Below are positions 52,991 through 61,516 of a stretch of DNA of 64,000 nucleotides, piece by piece. How positions within the stretch are numbered: the first letter of the stretch is position 1; the number at the start of each line of letters is the position of its first letter. The stretch comes from an uncultured Prevotellaceae bacterium (GTDB lineage: Bacteria; Bacteroidota; Bacteroidia; Bacteroidales; Muribaculaceae): assembly GCA_900316835.1 (NCBI GenBank), contig ONEL01000008.1, positions 18,588-82,587 on the forward strand, in the 5' to 3' direction. Made by a program: the position numbers and the translations under genes. The notes under the pieces were generated by a model. That model had not been told where the DNA came from and did no database searches. It was given only the letters and a program-made list of their open reading frames with translations.

Positions 52991-53866
52991 ATGATAAAAA
53001 AATCTACCATAATAGCTTTAGTCTTTGCTCTGCTGGCTATGCCCGATGTGGCTTTTGCAAAGAAGAAAAAAACTAAGGAAGAAAAGATTCTTGTTGTGGA
53101 GCAAGTTGTAGTAGAGGAGAAGGATATGCCCATTACCGACTTCATGACACAGCTCAACGGCGAGTGGAATGTTCAGGAAATAAGGCAGACCGATGTGTCG
53201 TTGCCTCGTGGGGCAAGGGCCTATCTCTATTTTGACGTTATGGCAGGTGCCATCTATGGCAATACAGGAACTAATAGTCTCAATGCGCTTTACACAATAG
53301 GGAAAGATAACAAAATCAACTTCTCTAACGTTATCACCACCAAAATGAGTGGTGGATATTTCCAAAATGTGGAGAAAGACTTGCTCAAAGCACTAGCCGA
53401 CGCTTACTATATCGCTCTCACTCAAGTGGGTGAAACTGAATATATGGAGTTGAAAAACAAGCGTCGCGATGTGATTGTTAAGCTACGTCGCCAGAATCTT
53501 GATTTCATGAATGGGCCATGGTTGGTGAAAAAAATAAATGACGTCAATGTTGCCGATCGCGACATCAAGCTTGTCAACGACGTTGACATGCTCACTGTAA
53601 ATATAACCAGCGGATGTAACATCATTAATGGTGTTATCACTATCGACCCCATGAAGGAATATGCTATTGAATATGAAGATCTGAAATCATCTCACAACCA
53701 GTGTCCTAACATCGACACCGAGACTCGATTGCTCATTGCGCTTGAGGAGACTCTCTACTGCCGCAAGCACAGCGCCAGCGAGGTGGAACTCTACACTCGC
53801 GAAATTGATGACATGGGCAACCTTGTTGACAAGCCTCTGGTTGTGCTCGAGAGAGTGAGGATTTAA
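52991..53866 (+). CDS. Secreted protein with two META-like domains
   Basis: The 291-residue product from the ATG at 52991 has a signal peptide (IIALVFALLAMPDVAFA), a lysine-rich spacer, then two tandem META/HslJ-like domains: the first near 50-160 (LNGEWNVQEIRQTD, LYFDVMAGAIYGNTGTNSLN) and the second near 180-285 (GPWLVKKINDVNV, LTVNITSGCNIINGVI). META domains are small beta folds in exported bacterial proteins of unclear function. The TPR gene follows after 37 bp with the same orientation. Confidence 0.82.
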   Translation: MIKKSTIIALVFALLAMPDVAFAKKKKTKEEKILVVEQVVVEEKDMPITDFMTQLNGEWNVQEIRQTDVSLPRGARAYLYFDVMAGAIYGNTGTNSLNALYTIGKDNKINFSNVITTKMSGGYFQNVEKDLLKALADAYYIALTQVGETEYMELKNKRRDVIVKLRRQNLDFMNGPWLVKKINDVNVADRDIKLVNDVDMLTVNITSGCNIINGVITIDPMKEYAIEYEDLKSSHNQCPNIDTETRLLIALEETLYCRKHSASEVELYTREIDDMGNLVDKPLVVLERVRI

Positions 53867-53903
53867 TACTGGCGGTCTGCTCTCACAATTATTGCCATAG
53901 CCA

Positions 53904-56183
53904 GTGCGAGGCATTAACAAAATATTGAGGAAGGTTTTAGCGGTTGCGCTTTGGGTGACAACGGCGCAAGTGGTGTTTGCGCAAATCAATACCGAACAGG
54001 TGATGAACATTGGGCGCAACGCACTCTACTTTGAGGACTATATCCTCTCCATTCAGTATTTCAATCAAGTAATAGCTCAAAAACCCTATCTGGCTGAGCC
54101 CTACTTCTTTAGGGCGGTGGCAAAGATCTCACTCGATGACTATAGCGGTGCCGAGGCCGATGCCACGCGCTGCATTGAGATTAACCCCTTCATCAAGGAC
54201 GCTTACAGGGTGAGGGGAGTGGCGCGCCACAACACTCACAACTTTGAGCAGGCGATTGATGACTACAAGAAATGTCTGGAATTGCGACCTGGCGACAAGG
54301 ACATCATGCTCAACATGGCTATGTGTGAGCTGGCTCAAAAGCATTTTGAACGTGCCGACAGCTGCTTGAAATGGTGCCTGGAACGCGATAGCACCAGCGA
54401 GCGCACTTTCCTGGGGCTGGCGCAACTAAATCTTGAAAAACAAGACACCACTCAAGCTCTTAGCTATCTCTCTCGTGCTATTGAGCTGAATAAAAACAAT
54501 ACTCAGGCTTTTCTCATGCGATGCGAGATTTATTTCTCGGCTCTGGGCGATATTGACAAGGCTCTTGACGACATCAACGAGGCTATCAAGCTTGAACCCA
54601 CTAACGCCGGGCTTTACATCAATCGCTCTTACATGCGATATCGTATAAACGATATTCGGGGCACGATGGATGATTTGGACTATGCCATTAGCCTTGACCC
54701 AAACAATGTTACAGCTCACTACAACAGAGCGCTGCTACGCTCGGAGGTGGGGGCTAACAACAAGGCTATCGACGACTACAACTTCGTCCTGGAGCGTGAC
54801 CCCGACAATTATCCTGCGTTCTATAACCGCACCATGATGCTCATCAACACAGGGCAGTATCAGCAAGGAATTAATGGGCTCAACCAGTTGCTGGCTAAGG
54901 ATAAAGACGATTTCGTCGCGCTCTACCAGCGCACTATGTTGCTCATTGAGACGCATCAGTACAAGCAGGCTTTGCGCGACCTTAACACTATTCTTGCCAA
55001 GTACCCCAAGTTTGAAAGTGGTTACATGATAAGGGCACAAATCAAGCAACGCATGGGCGACAAGCGGGGCTACGAGAAAGACCTTGAGACTGCAATTAAC
55101 GTGATGAAAAGCAAGGGCGTGCACTACAGCAGTTTTAATCCGGTTGACCGTGAGCGCAAGCACAGCGAGGCAATCAGGGAAAAACGTGCCCAGCAGCATG
55201 TCCAACGTCTTGAGCAGGAGGCTAAACGTGAGCGCGAGAAGGCCGAGGGCAGCCTCGAGGAAAGTGTGGAGGATGTGAAAAAACGGTTCAGCCAGTTGTT
55301 AGTGGTTGATATGGATAAAGAGTTAAAGCCCGAAGTAGCACTCGAGAGCGATGGCTCCTATGACGAGAAAGCCGGCCATCGTCGTTACCGCAGCCGCTCG
55401 CGTGGCTACATTCAGGACAATAACGTGGAGGTCTTGCCGCAGGCTGTATTCTCGCTTTCTTACTATAGCTATGACAACAAGCTCAATGGGCGCACGCATT
55501 TCATGCAAGAAATGGCGCAAATCAATGATATGCACATCCTTTCCAGTCCTCTCACTCTGGTGTGTAACGCTACTGCTTTGAGTGAGTATGACGCGAGACT
55601 AAGATTTGCTAGTGTTGACTATTTTAACGGTCTGCTTTCCACCAGCGAGCCTCGAGCAGTGGATTACCTGGGGCGGGCGATGGATTTCATGCTACTGCGC
55701 AATGTCGATGCCGCCATTGCCGATGCCACACGAGCCATTGAGCTGGCACCCGATTTTACGCTAGCTTATTTCCTGCGATTTAATGCGCGGGCATTAAAAA
55801 TGGAAATGGAGAAAACAGCTGCCGGTGGCGCTCAGCAAGGCGATGACGCACAGGCGCAAGCCATGCTCAACAGCCGCATGCTACAAACACATGCGCAGGA
55901 ATTACTCGACGATATCAATCGGGTTATCACGCTATCACCACGCAACACCTATGCCTACTATAACCGAGCCCACCTGCAAGCCTCTATGGGGGATTACTCT
56001 AACGCTATCTTAAGCTACTCAAGGGCTATCGAGTTGAAGCCCGACCTGGGTGAGGCTTATTTCAACCGAGCTCTTCTATACATGCAACTGGGCGACAAGG
56101 AAAAAGGAACTGCCGACCTGAGCAAAGCTGGCGAACTTGGAATCCTCTCAAGCTACAATATCCTCAAGCGCATGACACGATAA
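53904..56183 (+). CDS. Exported TPR-repeat protein
   Basis: The 759-residue product starts at a GTG (53904) and has a signal-like N terminus (ILRKVLAVALWVTTAQVVFA); a TTG seven codons on would give a shorter signal. Residues about 35-420 and 580-755 are two blocks of TPR repeats, for example YFEDYILSIQYFNQVIAQKP, AISLDPNNVTAHYNRALL and YNRAHLQASMGDYSNAILSY. The middle (about 430-500) is a charged, coiled-coil-like stretch (EKRAQQHVQRLEQEAKRE). It is probably a periplasmic or outer-membrane scaffold; no enzymatic motif is seen. The partner is unknown. Confidence 0.85.
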   Translation: MRGINKILRKVLAVALWVTTAQVVFAQINTEQVMNIGRNALYFEDYILSIQYFNQVIAQKPYLAEPYFFRAVAKISLDDYSGAEADATRCIEINPFIKDAYRVRGVARHNTHNFEQAIDDYKKCLELRPGDKDIMLNMAMCELAQKHFERADSCLKWCLERDSTSERTFLGLAQLNLEKQDTTQALSYLSRAIELNKNNTQAFLMRCEIYFSALGDIDKALDDINEAIKLEPTNAGLYINRSYMRYRINDIRGTMDDLDYAISLDPNNVTAHYNRALLRSEVGANNKAIDDYNFVLERDPDNYPAFYNRTMMLINTGQYQQGINGLNQLLAKDKDDFVALYQRTMLLIETHQYKQALRDLNTILAKYPKFESGYMIRAQIKQRMGDKRGYEKDLETAINVMKSKGVHYSSFNPVDRERKHSEAIREKRAQQHVQRLEQEAKREREKAEGSLEESVEDVKKRFSQLLVVDMDKELKPEVALESDGSYDEKAGHRRYRSRSRGYIQDNNVEVLPQAVFSLSYYSYDNKLNGRTHFMQEMAQINDMHILSSPLTLVCNATALSEYDARLRFASVDYFNGLLSTSEPRAVDYLGRAMDFMLLRNVDAAIADATRAIELAPDFTLAYFLRFNARALKMEMEKTAAGGAQQGDDAQAQAMLNSRMLQTHAQELLDDINRVITLSPRNTYAYYNRAHLQASMGDYSNAILSYSRAIELKPDLGEAYFNRALLYMQLGDKEKGTADLSKAGELGILSSYNILKRMTR

Positions 56184-56235
56184 ACGCTCGAAATCCCCGT
56201 TTTTTCTGAAAGACAATTAAGTATAACGAGTTGTT

Positions 56236-56274
56236 AGTCGTCATTAATTAGTGTCAATTAGTTTCAATTCGTGG
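56236..56274 (+). repeat. 39-bp dispersed repeat, copy 1
   Basis: AGTCGTCATTAATTAGTGTC and the next 19 bases recur at 63687-63725 with a single difference. The unit has internal 10-bp tandem steps (AATTAGTGTC/AATTAGTTTC). Confidence 0.85.
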
Positions 56275-56379
56275 CTCTCCCACAGGCACATATCTGTTTA
56301 ATCCGTGGTTTAGAAATTAATAGGTACGGTTGATTTAAAATATTTCCCGCAATATTATGATAAATTAAGAAAAAAACTG

Positions 56380-56387
56380 TAATTTTG
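56380..56387 (+). promoter_or_regulatory. -7 promoter element of the thrS-infC-rpmI-rplT operon
   Basis: TAATTTTG lies 63 bp before thrS. The -33 box is poor. Confidence 0.5.
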
Positions 56388-56450
56388 CGGTTTGATTTGG
56401 AACGTGCTTTTGTATGGCACAAGTAATAATTAAACTAACAGATTTATTTT

Positions 56451-58385
56451 ATGATCAACATTAAGTTTCCTGACGGAAGTGAACGACAGTATGAGAGTGG
56501 GGTAACCCCCTTGCAGATTGCCGAGAGCATTAGCTCTGGCTTGGCTCGCCAAGTGCTGGCGGCAAGCGTTAATGGCATGGAATGGGACATATCTCGACCA
56601 ATTTGTAACGACGGTGAGATTAAGCTCTTCAAGTGGGACGACCCCGAGGGAAAACACGCCTTCTGGCACACATCGGCCCACTTGCTTGCCGAGGCGCTAC
56701 AGGAGTTGTATCCAGGCGTGCAATTTGGCATTGGTCCAGCTATCGAGAATGGTTTCTACTATGACATCGATCCAGGCGACAACGAGATTACACAGGCCGA
56801 TTTCCCAAAGATTGAGAAGAAAATGGCAGAGCTGGTGGCTAAGAAAGAAGCTGTGGTGCGCGCCGACATTTCTAAGGCCGACGCACTGAAATTCTTTGGT
56901 GACACTGGTCAAAACTATAAAATTGAGCTCATTAATGACCTGCAGGACGGCACTATAAGCACTTACACTCAGGGCAACTTCACCGACCTGTGTCGTGGCC
57001 CGCACATCCCCACCACAGCTCCCATCAAGGCTGTGAAGGTGCTGTCGCTGGCTGGCGCCTACTGGCGTGGCGACGAGACTCGCAAGCAGATGCTGCGCGT
57101 CTATGCCATCTCGTTCCCCAAGAAGTCGATGCTCGACGAGTATCTGGTTCTCCTTGAGGAAGCCAAGAAGCGCGACCACCGCAAGATAGGCAAGGAAATG
57201 GAACTCTTCGCCTTCTCACAACGTGTGGGGCAGGGCTTGCCACTGTGGCTGCCTAAGGGCGCCGCGCTGCGCAACCGCTTGCAGGACTACCTTGCCAAGA
57301 TCCAGAAGAAGTATGGCTACGAGCAAGTTATCACTCCACACATTGGAAACAAGAACCTCTATGTGACCAGTGGTCACTATGCAAAATATGGCAAGGACTC
57401 GTTCCAGCCCATCCACACCCCTGAAGAGGGCGAGGAGTACATGCTCAAACCCATGAACTGCCCTCACCACTGCGAGATTTATCGCACCTCGCCCCGTAGC
57501 TATAAGGACCTGCCTCTGCGATTTGCTGAGTTTGGTACCGTTTATCGCTATGAGCAAAGCGGTGAGCTACATGGCCTCACTCGTGTGCGTAGTTTCACTC
57601 AAGACGATGCCCACCTGTTCTGTACCCCCGAGCAACTCAAGCAAGAGTTCTTGAGCGTGATGGATATCATCAACCACATCCTGGGCGTGTTTGGATTTGA
57701 ATATGAAGCACAAATCTCGCTGCGTGACCCTAACAATAAACAAAAGTATGTGGGTTCCGATGAGAACTGGGAGCGCGCTGAGCGCGCTATCGTTGAGGCT
57801 TGTCAGGAGAAGGGTCTTCCCGCTAAGCAGGTCGAAGGCGAGGCAGCTTTCTATGGTCCTAAACTCGACTTCATGGTTAAGGACGCGCTGGGACGTCGCT
57901 GGCAGTTGGGAACAATTCAGGTTGACTACAACCTGCCCGAGCGATTTGAGCTGGAATACACTGGTAGCGACAATGCTAAGCATCGTCCCATCATGATTCA
58001 CCGTGCGCCATTTGGCTCGCTCGAGCGCTTTGTGGCTGTGCTGCTTGAACACACTGCCGGCAAGTTGCCATTGTGGCTTGCGCCCGACCAGGTGGTAGTG
58101 CTTCCCATCAGTGAGAAGTATAATGACTATGCTAAGCATGTGGCTCAAGTTCTTAACGATGCCGATGTGCGCGCAATCATTGACGACCGCAACGAGAAAA
58201 TTGGTAAAAAAATTCGTGACAATGAGCTTAAGCGAATTCCTTATTTGCTCATTGTGGGTGAAAAAGAGGCTGCTAATGAAGAAGTTTCGGTAAGAAAACA
58301 GGGCGGAATTGATAAAGGTTCGGAAAAAATTACTACCTTTGCAGCCGAAATCACTCAAGAAGTGAACGATATGATTAATCTTTAA
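56451..58385 (+). CDS. thrS: Threonyl-tRNA synthetase
   Basis: The 644-residue class II synthetase has the N-terminal TGS domain (about 1-62), the editing domain with [12 protein letters not shown] (about 72-83) and the zinc-ligand type segment [13 protein letters not shown] CRGPHIPTT, and the catalytic core with [12 protein letters not shown] (about 330-341), motif 2 [19 protein letters not shown] and motif 3 [11 protein letters not shown], followed by the anticodon-binding domain. It charges tRNA-Thr and edits seryl-tRNA. It heads the classic thrS-infC-rpmI-rplT operon, with infC starting 9 bp after its stop. Confidence 0.97.
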   Translation: MINIKFPDGSERQYESGVTPLQIAESISSGLARQVLAASVNGMEWDISRPICNDGEIKLFKWDDPEGKHAFWHTSAHLLAEALQELYPGVQFGIGPAIENGFYYDIDPGDNEITQADFPKIEKKMAELVAKKEAVVRADISKADALKFFGDTGQNYKIELINDLQDGTISTYTQGNFTDLCRGPHIPTTAPIKAVKVLSLAGAYWRGDETRKQMLRVYAISFPKKSMLDEYLVLLEEAKKRDHRKIGKEMELFAFSQRVGQGLPLWLPKGAALRNRLQDYLAKIQKKYGYEQVITPHIGNKNLYVTSGHYAKYGKDSFQPIHTPEEGEEYMLKPMNCPHHCEIYRTSPRSYKDLPLRFAEFGTVYRYEQSGELHGLTRVRSFTQDDAHLFCTPEQLKQEFLSVMDIINHILGVFGFEYEAQISLRDPNNKQKYVGSDENWERAERAIVEACQEKGLPAKQVEGEAAFYGPKLDFMVKDALGRRWQLGTIQVDYNLPERFELEYTGSDNAKHRPIMIHRAPFGSLERFVAVLLEHTAGKLPLWLAPDQVVVLPISEKYNDYAKHVAQVLNDADVRAIIDDRNEKIGKKIRDNELKRIPYLLIVGEKEAANEEVSVRKQGGIDKGSEKITTFAAEITQEVNDMINL

Positions 58386-58394
58386 TTTTATTTA

Positions 58395-59111
58395 ATGCAG
58401 AAAAAACCATTTTGGAGTGGCCCTAAAAAGCCAATGAACAGCGGGCCTAAAGGCAAGAAAAACCGCAATCAGCGTGGTGGCAGGCAAGAAAAAGAAGAAC
58501 TCGCCATCAACGATGAAATCCGCGCTCAAGAAGTGAGACTCGTGGGCGACAATGTGGAAGAGGGTATTTACCCCATCCTCAAGGCGCTCAAGATTGCCGA
58601 TGAGCAAGGACTTGACCTCATTGAGATCGCTCCCATGGCTAGCCCTCCTGTGTGCAAGGTGATGGACTACCAGAAGTACCAGTTCCAGCAGAAGAAAAAA
58701 CTCAAGGAACAAAAGGCCAAGGCTACTAAGGTTGTGGTGAAAGAAATTAGATTTGGACCACAAACCGATGAGCATGACTACAACTTCAAGCTGAAGCATG
58801 CCATTGGCTTCCTGAAGGAGGGTGCGAAGGTGAAGTCTTATGTCTTCTTTAAAGGACGCTCAATCCTCTTCAAGGAACAAGGCGAAGTGCTCTTGTTACG
58901 CTTTGCCAACGACCTCGAGGATTATGCTAAGGTGGACCAAATGCCGGTGCTTGAGGGTAAGCGCATGACAATCATGCTTTCGCCCAAGAAGGCTGCCCCT
59001 AAGAAGAAAGACGCTCAGCCTGCTAAGGATGATGGAGCGGCGCAAAAGCCCGAGAACGCCGAGGTGAAGCAAGCTGAGCGACCCGAGGGCGACACCAAGG
59101 CCGAGGTTTAA
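58395..59111 (+). CDS. infC: Translation initiation factor IF-3
   Basis: The 238-residue protein contains the N domain starting at [16 protein letters not shown] (about 36-51), the linker, and the C domain with [20 protein letters not shown] (about 115-134) and [14 protein letters not shown]. Extensions at both ends are basic or alternating charged ([11 protein letters not shown] near the C terminus), which makes it longer than E. coli IF-3 (180). It helps separate ribosomal subunits and check start codons. It starts at ATG rather than the rare AUU used in E. coli infC, so that form of autoregulation is not seen here. A 184-bp structured gap follows. Confidence 0.96.
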   Translation: MQKKPFWSGPKKPMNSGPKGKKNRNQRGGRQEKEELAINDEIRAQEVRLVGDNVEEGIYPILKALKIADEQGLDLIEIAPMASPPVCKVMDYQKYQFQQKKKLKEQKAKATKVVVKEIRFGPQTDEHDYNFKLKHAIGFLKEGAKVKSYVFFKGRSILFKEQGEVLLLRFANDLEDYAKVDQMPVLEGKRMTIMLSPKKAAPKKKDAQPAKDDGAAQKPENAEVKQAERPEGDTKAEV

Positions 59112-59131
59112 CGACCACTACTGCATTGAAT

Positions 59132-59255
59132 CGCACAAGTGTTGCGCCACTGGTGCTTAACCAGTGCTCAAGGCAAGAGCACTGTTAAGAAACTTGCGCT
59201 CACTTCACTACATGAGAGAAAATGGGGCATTAGGCTTGGTAAGTGCCTGGTCCCC
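59132..59255 (+). promoter_or_regulatory. Structured RNA ahead of rpmI, possible L20-type leader
   Basis: The infC-rpmI gap can fold into alternatives. Hairpin A pairs CACTGGT (59148-59154) with ACCAGTG (59160-59166). Hairpin B pairs TTAACCAGTGCTC (59157-59169) with GAGCACTGTTAA (59177-59188), with one bulge. They share bases 59157-59166, so only one can form. An outer helix CAAGT/ACTTG (59136-59140 with 59192-59196) can enclose either. A third hairpin (59224-59255, GGGG..AGGC with GCCT..CCCC) lies just before rpmI. This fits autoregulation by L20, known in other phyla; it is inferred here. Confidence 0.55.
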
Positions 59256-59295
59256 TTGATTAATAATAATTTTTTTAATAAACATTTACACAAAA

Positions 59296-59493
59296 ATGCC
59301 AAAAGTTAAAACTAATTCCGGTGCCAAAAAAAGGTTTACCTTTACCGGAACAGGAAAGATTAAGAGAAAGCATGCTTACAAGAGTCACATCTTGACAAAG
59401 AAGACTAAGAAGCAGAAGAGAAACCTCACCAAGGTGAGCATCGTTGACAAAGCTAACCTCAACTCTATTCGCGAGTTGCTCGTTAAGAAATAA
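59296..59493 (+). CDS. rpmI: Ribosomal protein L35
   Basis: The 65-residue protein is L35 (bL35): [20 protein letters not shown] at the start and the basic middle [20 protein letters not shown]. It is a large-subunit protein. It lies between infC and rplT, as in most bacteria. Confidence 0.97.
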   Translation: MPKVKTNSGAKKRFTFTGTGKIKRKHAYKSHILTKKTKKQKRNLTKVSIVDKANLNSIRELLVKK

Positions 59494-59627
59494 TTAGCGA
59501 TTAGCAAGTTTCTATTCTTTTCTTTTAATCAACAAGAGATTTTTTTCATTTTTATTAACCGAATGTTTAGCTCAAAAGAGTAGAGCCGAAAGGCTATGCC
59601 GCTAACGTTCAAAACTATTTTAAAAAA

Positions 59628-59981
59628 ATGCCAAGATCAGTAAATCACGTTGCTTCAAGAGCAAAACGTAAAAAGATTCTTAAACTTACAAGAGGTTATT
59701 TCGGCGCACGCAAGAACGTCTGGACCGTTGCCAAGAACACTTGGGAGAAAGGTTTGACCTATGCTTATCGTGACCGCAAGAACAAGAAACGTAACTTCCG
59801 CGCTCTGTGGATCCAGCGTATCAACGCTGCCGCACGCTTGGAGGACCTTTCTTACTCTAAGTTGATGGGACTCATTCACAAGGCTGGTATCGAGATCAAC
59901 CGCAAGGTTCTCGCCGACCTGGCTATGAATAACCCAGAAGCTTTCAAGGCTATCGTCGAGAAGGCTAAGAACGCTCAGTAA
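59628..59981 (+). CDS. rplT: Ribosomal protein L20
   Basis: The 117-residue protein is L20 (bL20): [20 protein letters not shown] at the start, [16 protein letters not shown] and [20 protein letters not shown]. It helps early 50S assembly and in other bacteria represses its own operon by binding leader mRNA. The rpmI-rplT gap of 134 bp has no obvious terminator. A hairpin terminator follows at 60034-60077. Confidence 0.97.
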   Translation: MPRSVNHVASRAKRKKILKLTRGYFGARKNVWTVAKNTWEKGLTYAYRDRKNKKRNFRALWIQRINAAARLEDLSYSKLMGLIHKAGIEINRKVLADLAMNNPEAFKAIVEKAKNAQ

Positions 59982-60033
59982 TCACAATTTAGATTATCAC
60001 AACGAGCAACAACCGCGAGTAAACTTACCTCAA

Positions 60034-60077
60034 AAAAAGATGAACTTCCTCTCCCACGAGACGAAGTTCATTCTTTT
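60034..60077 (+). terminator. Terminator of the thrS-infC-rpmI-rplT operon
   Basis: AAAAGATGAACTTC pairs with GAAGTTCATTCTTTT (one bulge) around a 14-base loop, with a T-rich 3' arm, about 53 bp after rplT. Confidence 0.8.
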
Positions 60078-60211
60078 ATTCTTGCCATGCAGCTTTTACA
60101 TCAAAGGGACGGTTCTTTTGATGTAATAATTTCAATTTTGACCATGAATTATTATGATAGTTACGATTTTATAAGTAATTTTTTCGAATGACTCTTTCGC
60201 TTACAGGAAAT

Positions 60212-60259
60212 GAAGTGAACCATAAAAGTTAGACAAAAAACCTTTTGTGGTTCACCTTC
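60212..60259 (-). repeat. IS-end-like hairpin, third copy
   Basis: GAAGTGAACCATAAAAG (60212-60228) pairs with CTTTTGTGGTTCACCTTC (60242-60259). The loop TTAGACAAAAAA is the reverse complement of the loop in the hairpins at 29689 and 29942. The stem bases differ between copies but stay complementary. Confidence 0.7.
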
Positions 60260-60417
60260 ACTTGCTGAATAGTAATCGATTTCGAGCTTTTTGCTATGAA
60301 AGTCTTGCTCTGAATAAATGCGTCAGCACTATTTCTTGCTTGCTCTAGGGATAGTTTAGATGCGCTCATCACCAGGCTTGTCATGATGCACCAAAATAGT
60401 AGGATTGACTTTTTCAT
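60229..60417 (-). pseudogene. Truncated N terminus of a C10-family (streptopain-like) peptidase
   Basis: The 62-codon frame encodes a signal peptide (MKKSILLFWCIMTSLVMSAS) and then KLSLEQARNSADAFIQSKT, which resembles the start of the Spi/C10 propeptide that precedes SpeB-like cysteine proteases in Bacteroidota. No catalytic domain follows. The last ~8 codons lie inside the IS-end-like hairpin at 60212-60259, so the reading frame ends in the element. It looks like a remnant left by insertion or deletion. An intact small protein is possible but less likely. Confidence 0.6.
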
Positions 60418-60499
60418 ATTATAATTAGATGTTTTTCAGCGCAAAAATATAAAAAATAATAAACTTATTAGTTGTTTATTGGAAAAAATAATCACATTA

Positions 60500-60531
60500 T
60501 TTGGTAGTTTCACGATTTGTCACTATCTTTG
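60500..60531 (+). promoter_or_regulatory. Sigma-ABfr type promoter of the ncRNA
   Basis: TTTG (60500-60503), a 20-bp spacer and TATCTTTG (60524-60531) match the consensus exactly. No coding frame starts downstream. Confidence 0.8.
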
Positions 60532-60537
60532 CCATAG

Positions 60538-60801
60538 ATAAAAGAGACCTTTGAAAAATATTGTCCACATCAAAGCTGATTGGGATACTCTTCAAATTTT
60601 TATGAAATGCCGAGATCGGTATCCTTGTCAATGGCGGGCCTCAACCCTCTATAGGGTGTCTATCACGACCGGAGGATTACAAAGACCTGGGTGCTCTCAA
60701 ATCCTGTATTTATCGGAGTTTCATCACATCCCTTTGATGTGGCTTTCTATAAAAGGGTGCTACTGCCGGCAACATGGCAAGGTAGCACCCTTTATTTTTT
60801 T
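60538..60801 (+). ncRNA. Bacteroidales-1/6S-like small RNA
   Basis: A strong promoter (60500-60531) and a strong terminator (60752-60801) bracket about 260 bp with no convincing ORF. The RNA can close a long hairpin: CCACATCAAAG (60565-60575) is exactly complementary to CTTTGATGTGG (60732-60742), with an inner apical stem ACCCT/AGGGT near 60650. As I recall, the Bacteroidales-1 RNA motif lies immediately downstream of L20 genes with its own promoter and has been proposed to be the Bacteroidota 6S RNA. This position and shape match. 6S RNA binds RNA polymerase and dampens transcription in stationary phase. The family assignment is from memory and layout. Confidence 0.7.
60752..60801 (+). terminator. 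Terminator of the small RNA
   Basis: AAAGGGTGCTAC and GTAGCACCCTTT form a 12-bp stem with an 18-base loop, followed by ATTTTTTT. Confidence 0.9.
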
Positions 60802-60817
60802 AGGTATAATAAACGAT

Positions 60818-61516
60818 TTATTTAATGCGATAGTTATAACCCAGAGTCACCATTATCGACATGCTTGAGGAACCTGAGAAGGGGTCGGTCTTGTGGTTGC
60901 TGAACACATCGTTGAGGCCGTAATAAAATCGCCCTTCAAGATTGACGGCATGCTTGCGTGTGAGATTTATCTCCATGCCTAGGCCTGCCGATATTCCATA
61001 ATCAAACTTGCGGTCGATCGATAGCGACATCTGTTCAGTCTTGCGTAAGCTATTCTGAATGTCTTCAATGTCAGCTGCGTGTTGATAGTCAAAGTCTGAC
61101 GATATTTTTGACCCTATCATTACTCCTATCTCAGGACCGGCGTTAAAGAAAAAGCGGGCCCTCTCGCTACCGAAATAGATGTGGGTGAGCAGGGGCAGTT
61201 GTAAGTAGGTAAACTGGCGTTTATAGCTATATCCGGTCAGTGGTTTAAAGTTCTCTTTCCATCCACGTTGCTCAAGATTTAACTCGGCAATAAGTCCAAA
61301 GTGCTTCTCCTCAATGTATCGCACTGTGGCTCCAAACATCATGCCACTAACCATGCTTTGTGGCACCGATGGCTGGAAGTTCACTCGTGATAGTGTCAGA
61401 CCTCCCTTTGCTCCCACGCTGATGTTGTGGTCGCTAAAGTCTTGTGCCATACTTGTGGCAAAACACAAGCATGTTGCCACCACAATTAATATAATGTGTC
61501 GCCAGTTATTAGTCAT
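60818..61516 (-). CDS. PorT-like outer-membrane beta-barrel protein
   Basis: The 232-residue protein has a signal peptide (HIILIVVATCLCFATSMA) and an eight-stranded-barrel look with alternating hydrophobic strands: ISVGAKGGLTLSRVN, FGLIAELNLEQRGWKEN, YLQLPLLTHIYF, FFFNAGPEIGVMIG and a C-terminal aromatic strand MVTLGYNYRIK. It matches the PorT/outer-membrane beta-barrel group of Bacteroidota. The role is unknown; not all members act in type IX secretion. It overlaps the LysM gene by 8 bp, which precedes it on the same strand. Confidence 0.88.
   Translation of the reverse strand: MTNNWRHIILIVVATCLCFATSMAQDFSDHNISVGAKGGLTLSRVNFQPSVPQSMVSGMMFGATVRYIEEKHFGLIAELNLEQRGWKENFKPLTGYSYKRQFTYLQLPLLTHIYFGSERARFFFNAGPEIGVMIGSKISSDFDYQHAADIEDIQNSLRKTEQMSLSIDRKFDYGISAGLGMEINLTRKHAVNLEGRFYYGLNDVFSNHKTDPFSGSSSMSIMVTLGYNYRIK

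Larger units (their letters stand above)
56184..56450. other. Intergenic region with dispersed repeat and thrS promoter
   Basis: It contains an inverted AAGACAATTAAG motif at 56210-56221, the 39-bp repeat at 56236-56274, and a TAATTTTG -7 box at 56380-56387 for thrS. No gene or T-box-like leader is visible. Confidence 0.6.

Noticed and set aside
52855..53157. 101-codon N-terminal extension of galM
   Set aside because: It is low-complexity, contains a likely -7 box, and galM relatives begin near the chosen ATG.
56184..56450. T-box or other tRNA-sensing leader before thrS
   Set aside because: The predicted transcript leader is only about 55 nt and I see neither a T-box sequence nor an antiterminator.
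60551..60868. 105-codon frame inside the small-RNA region
   Set aside because: It crosses the terminator into the next gene, lacks a ribosome-binding context and has no recognisable product.
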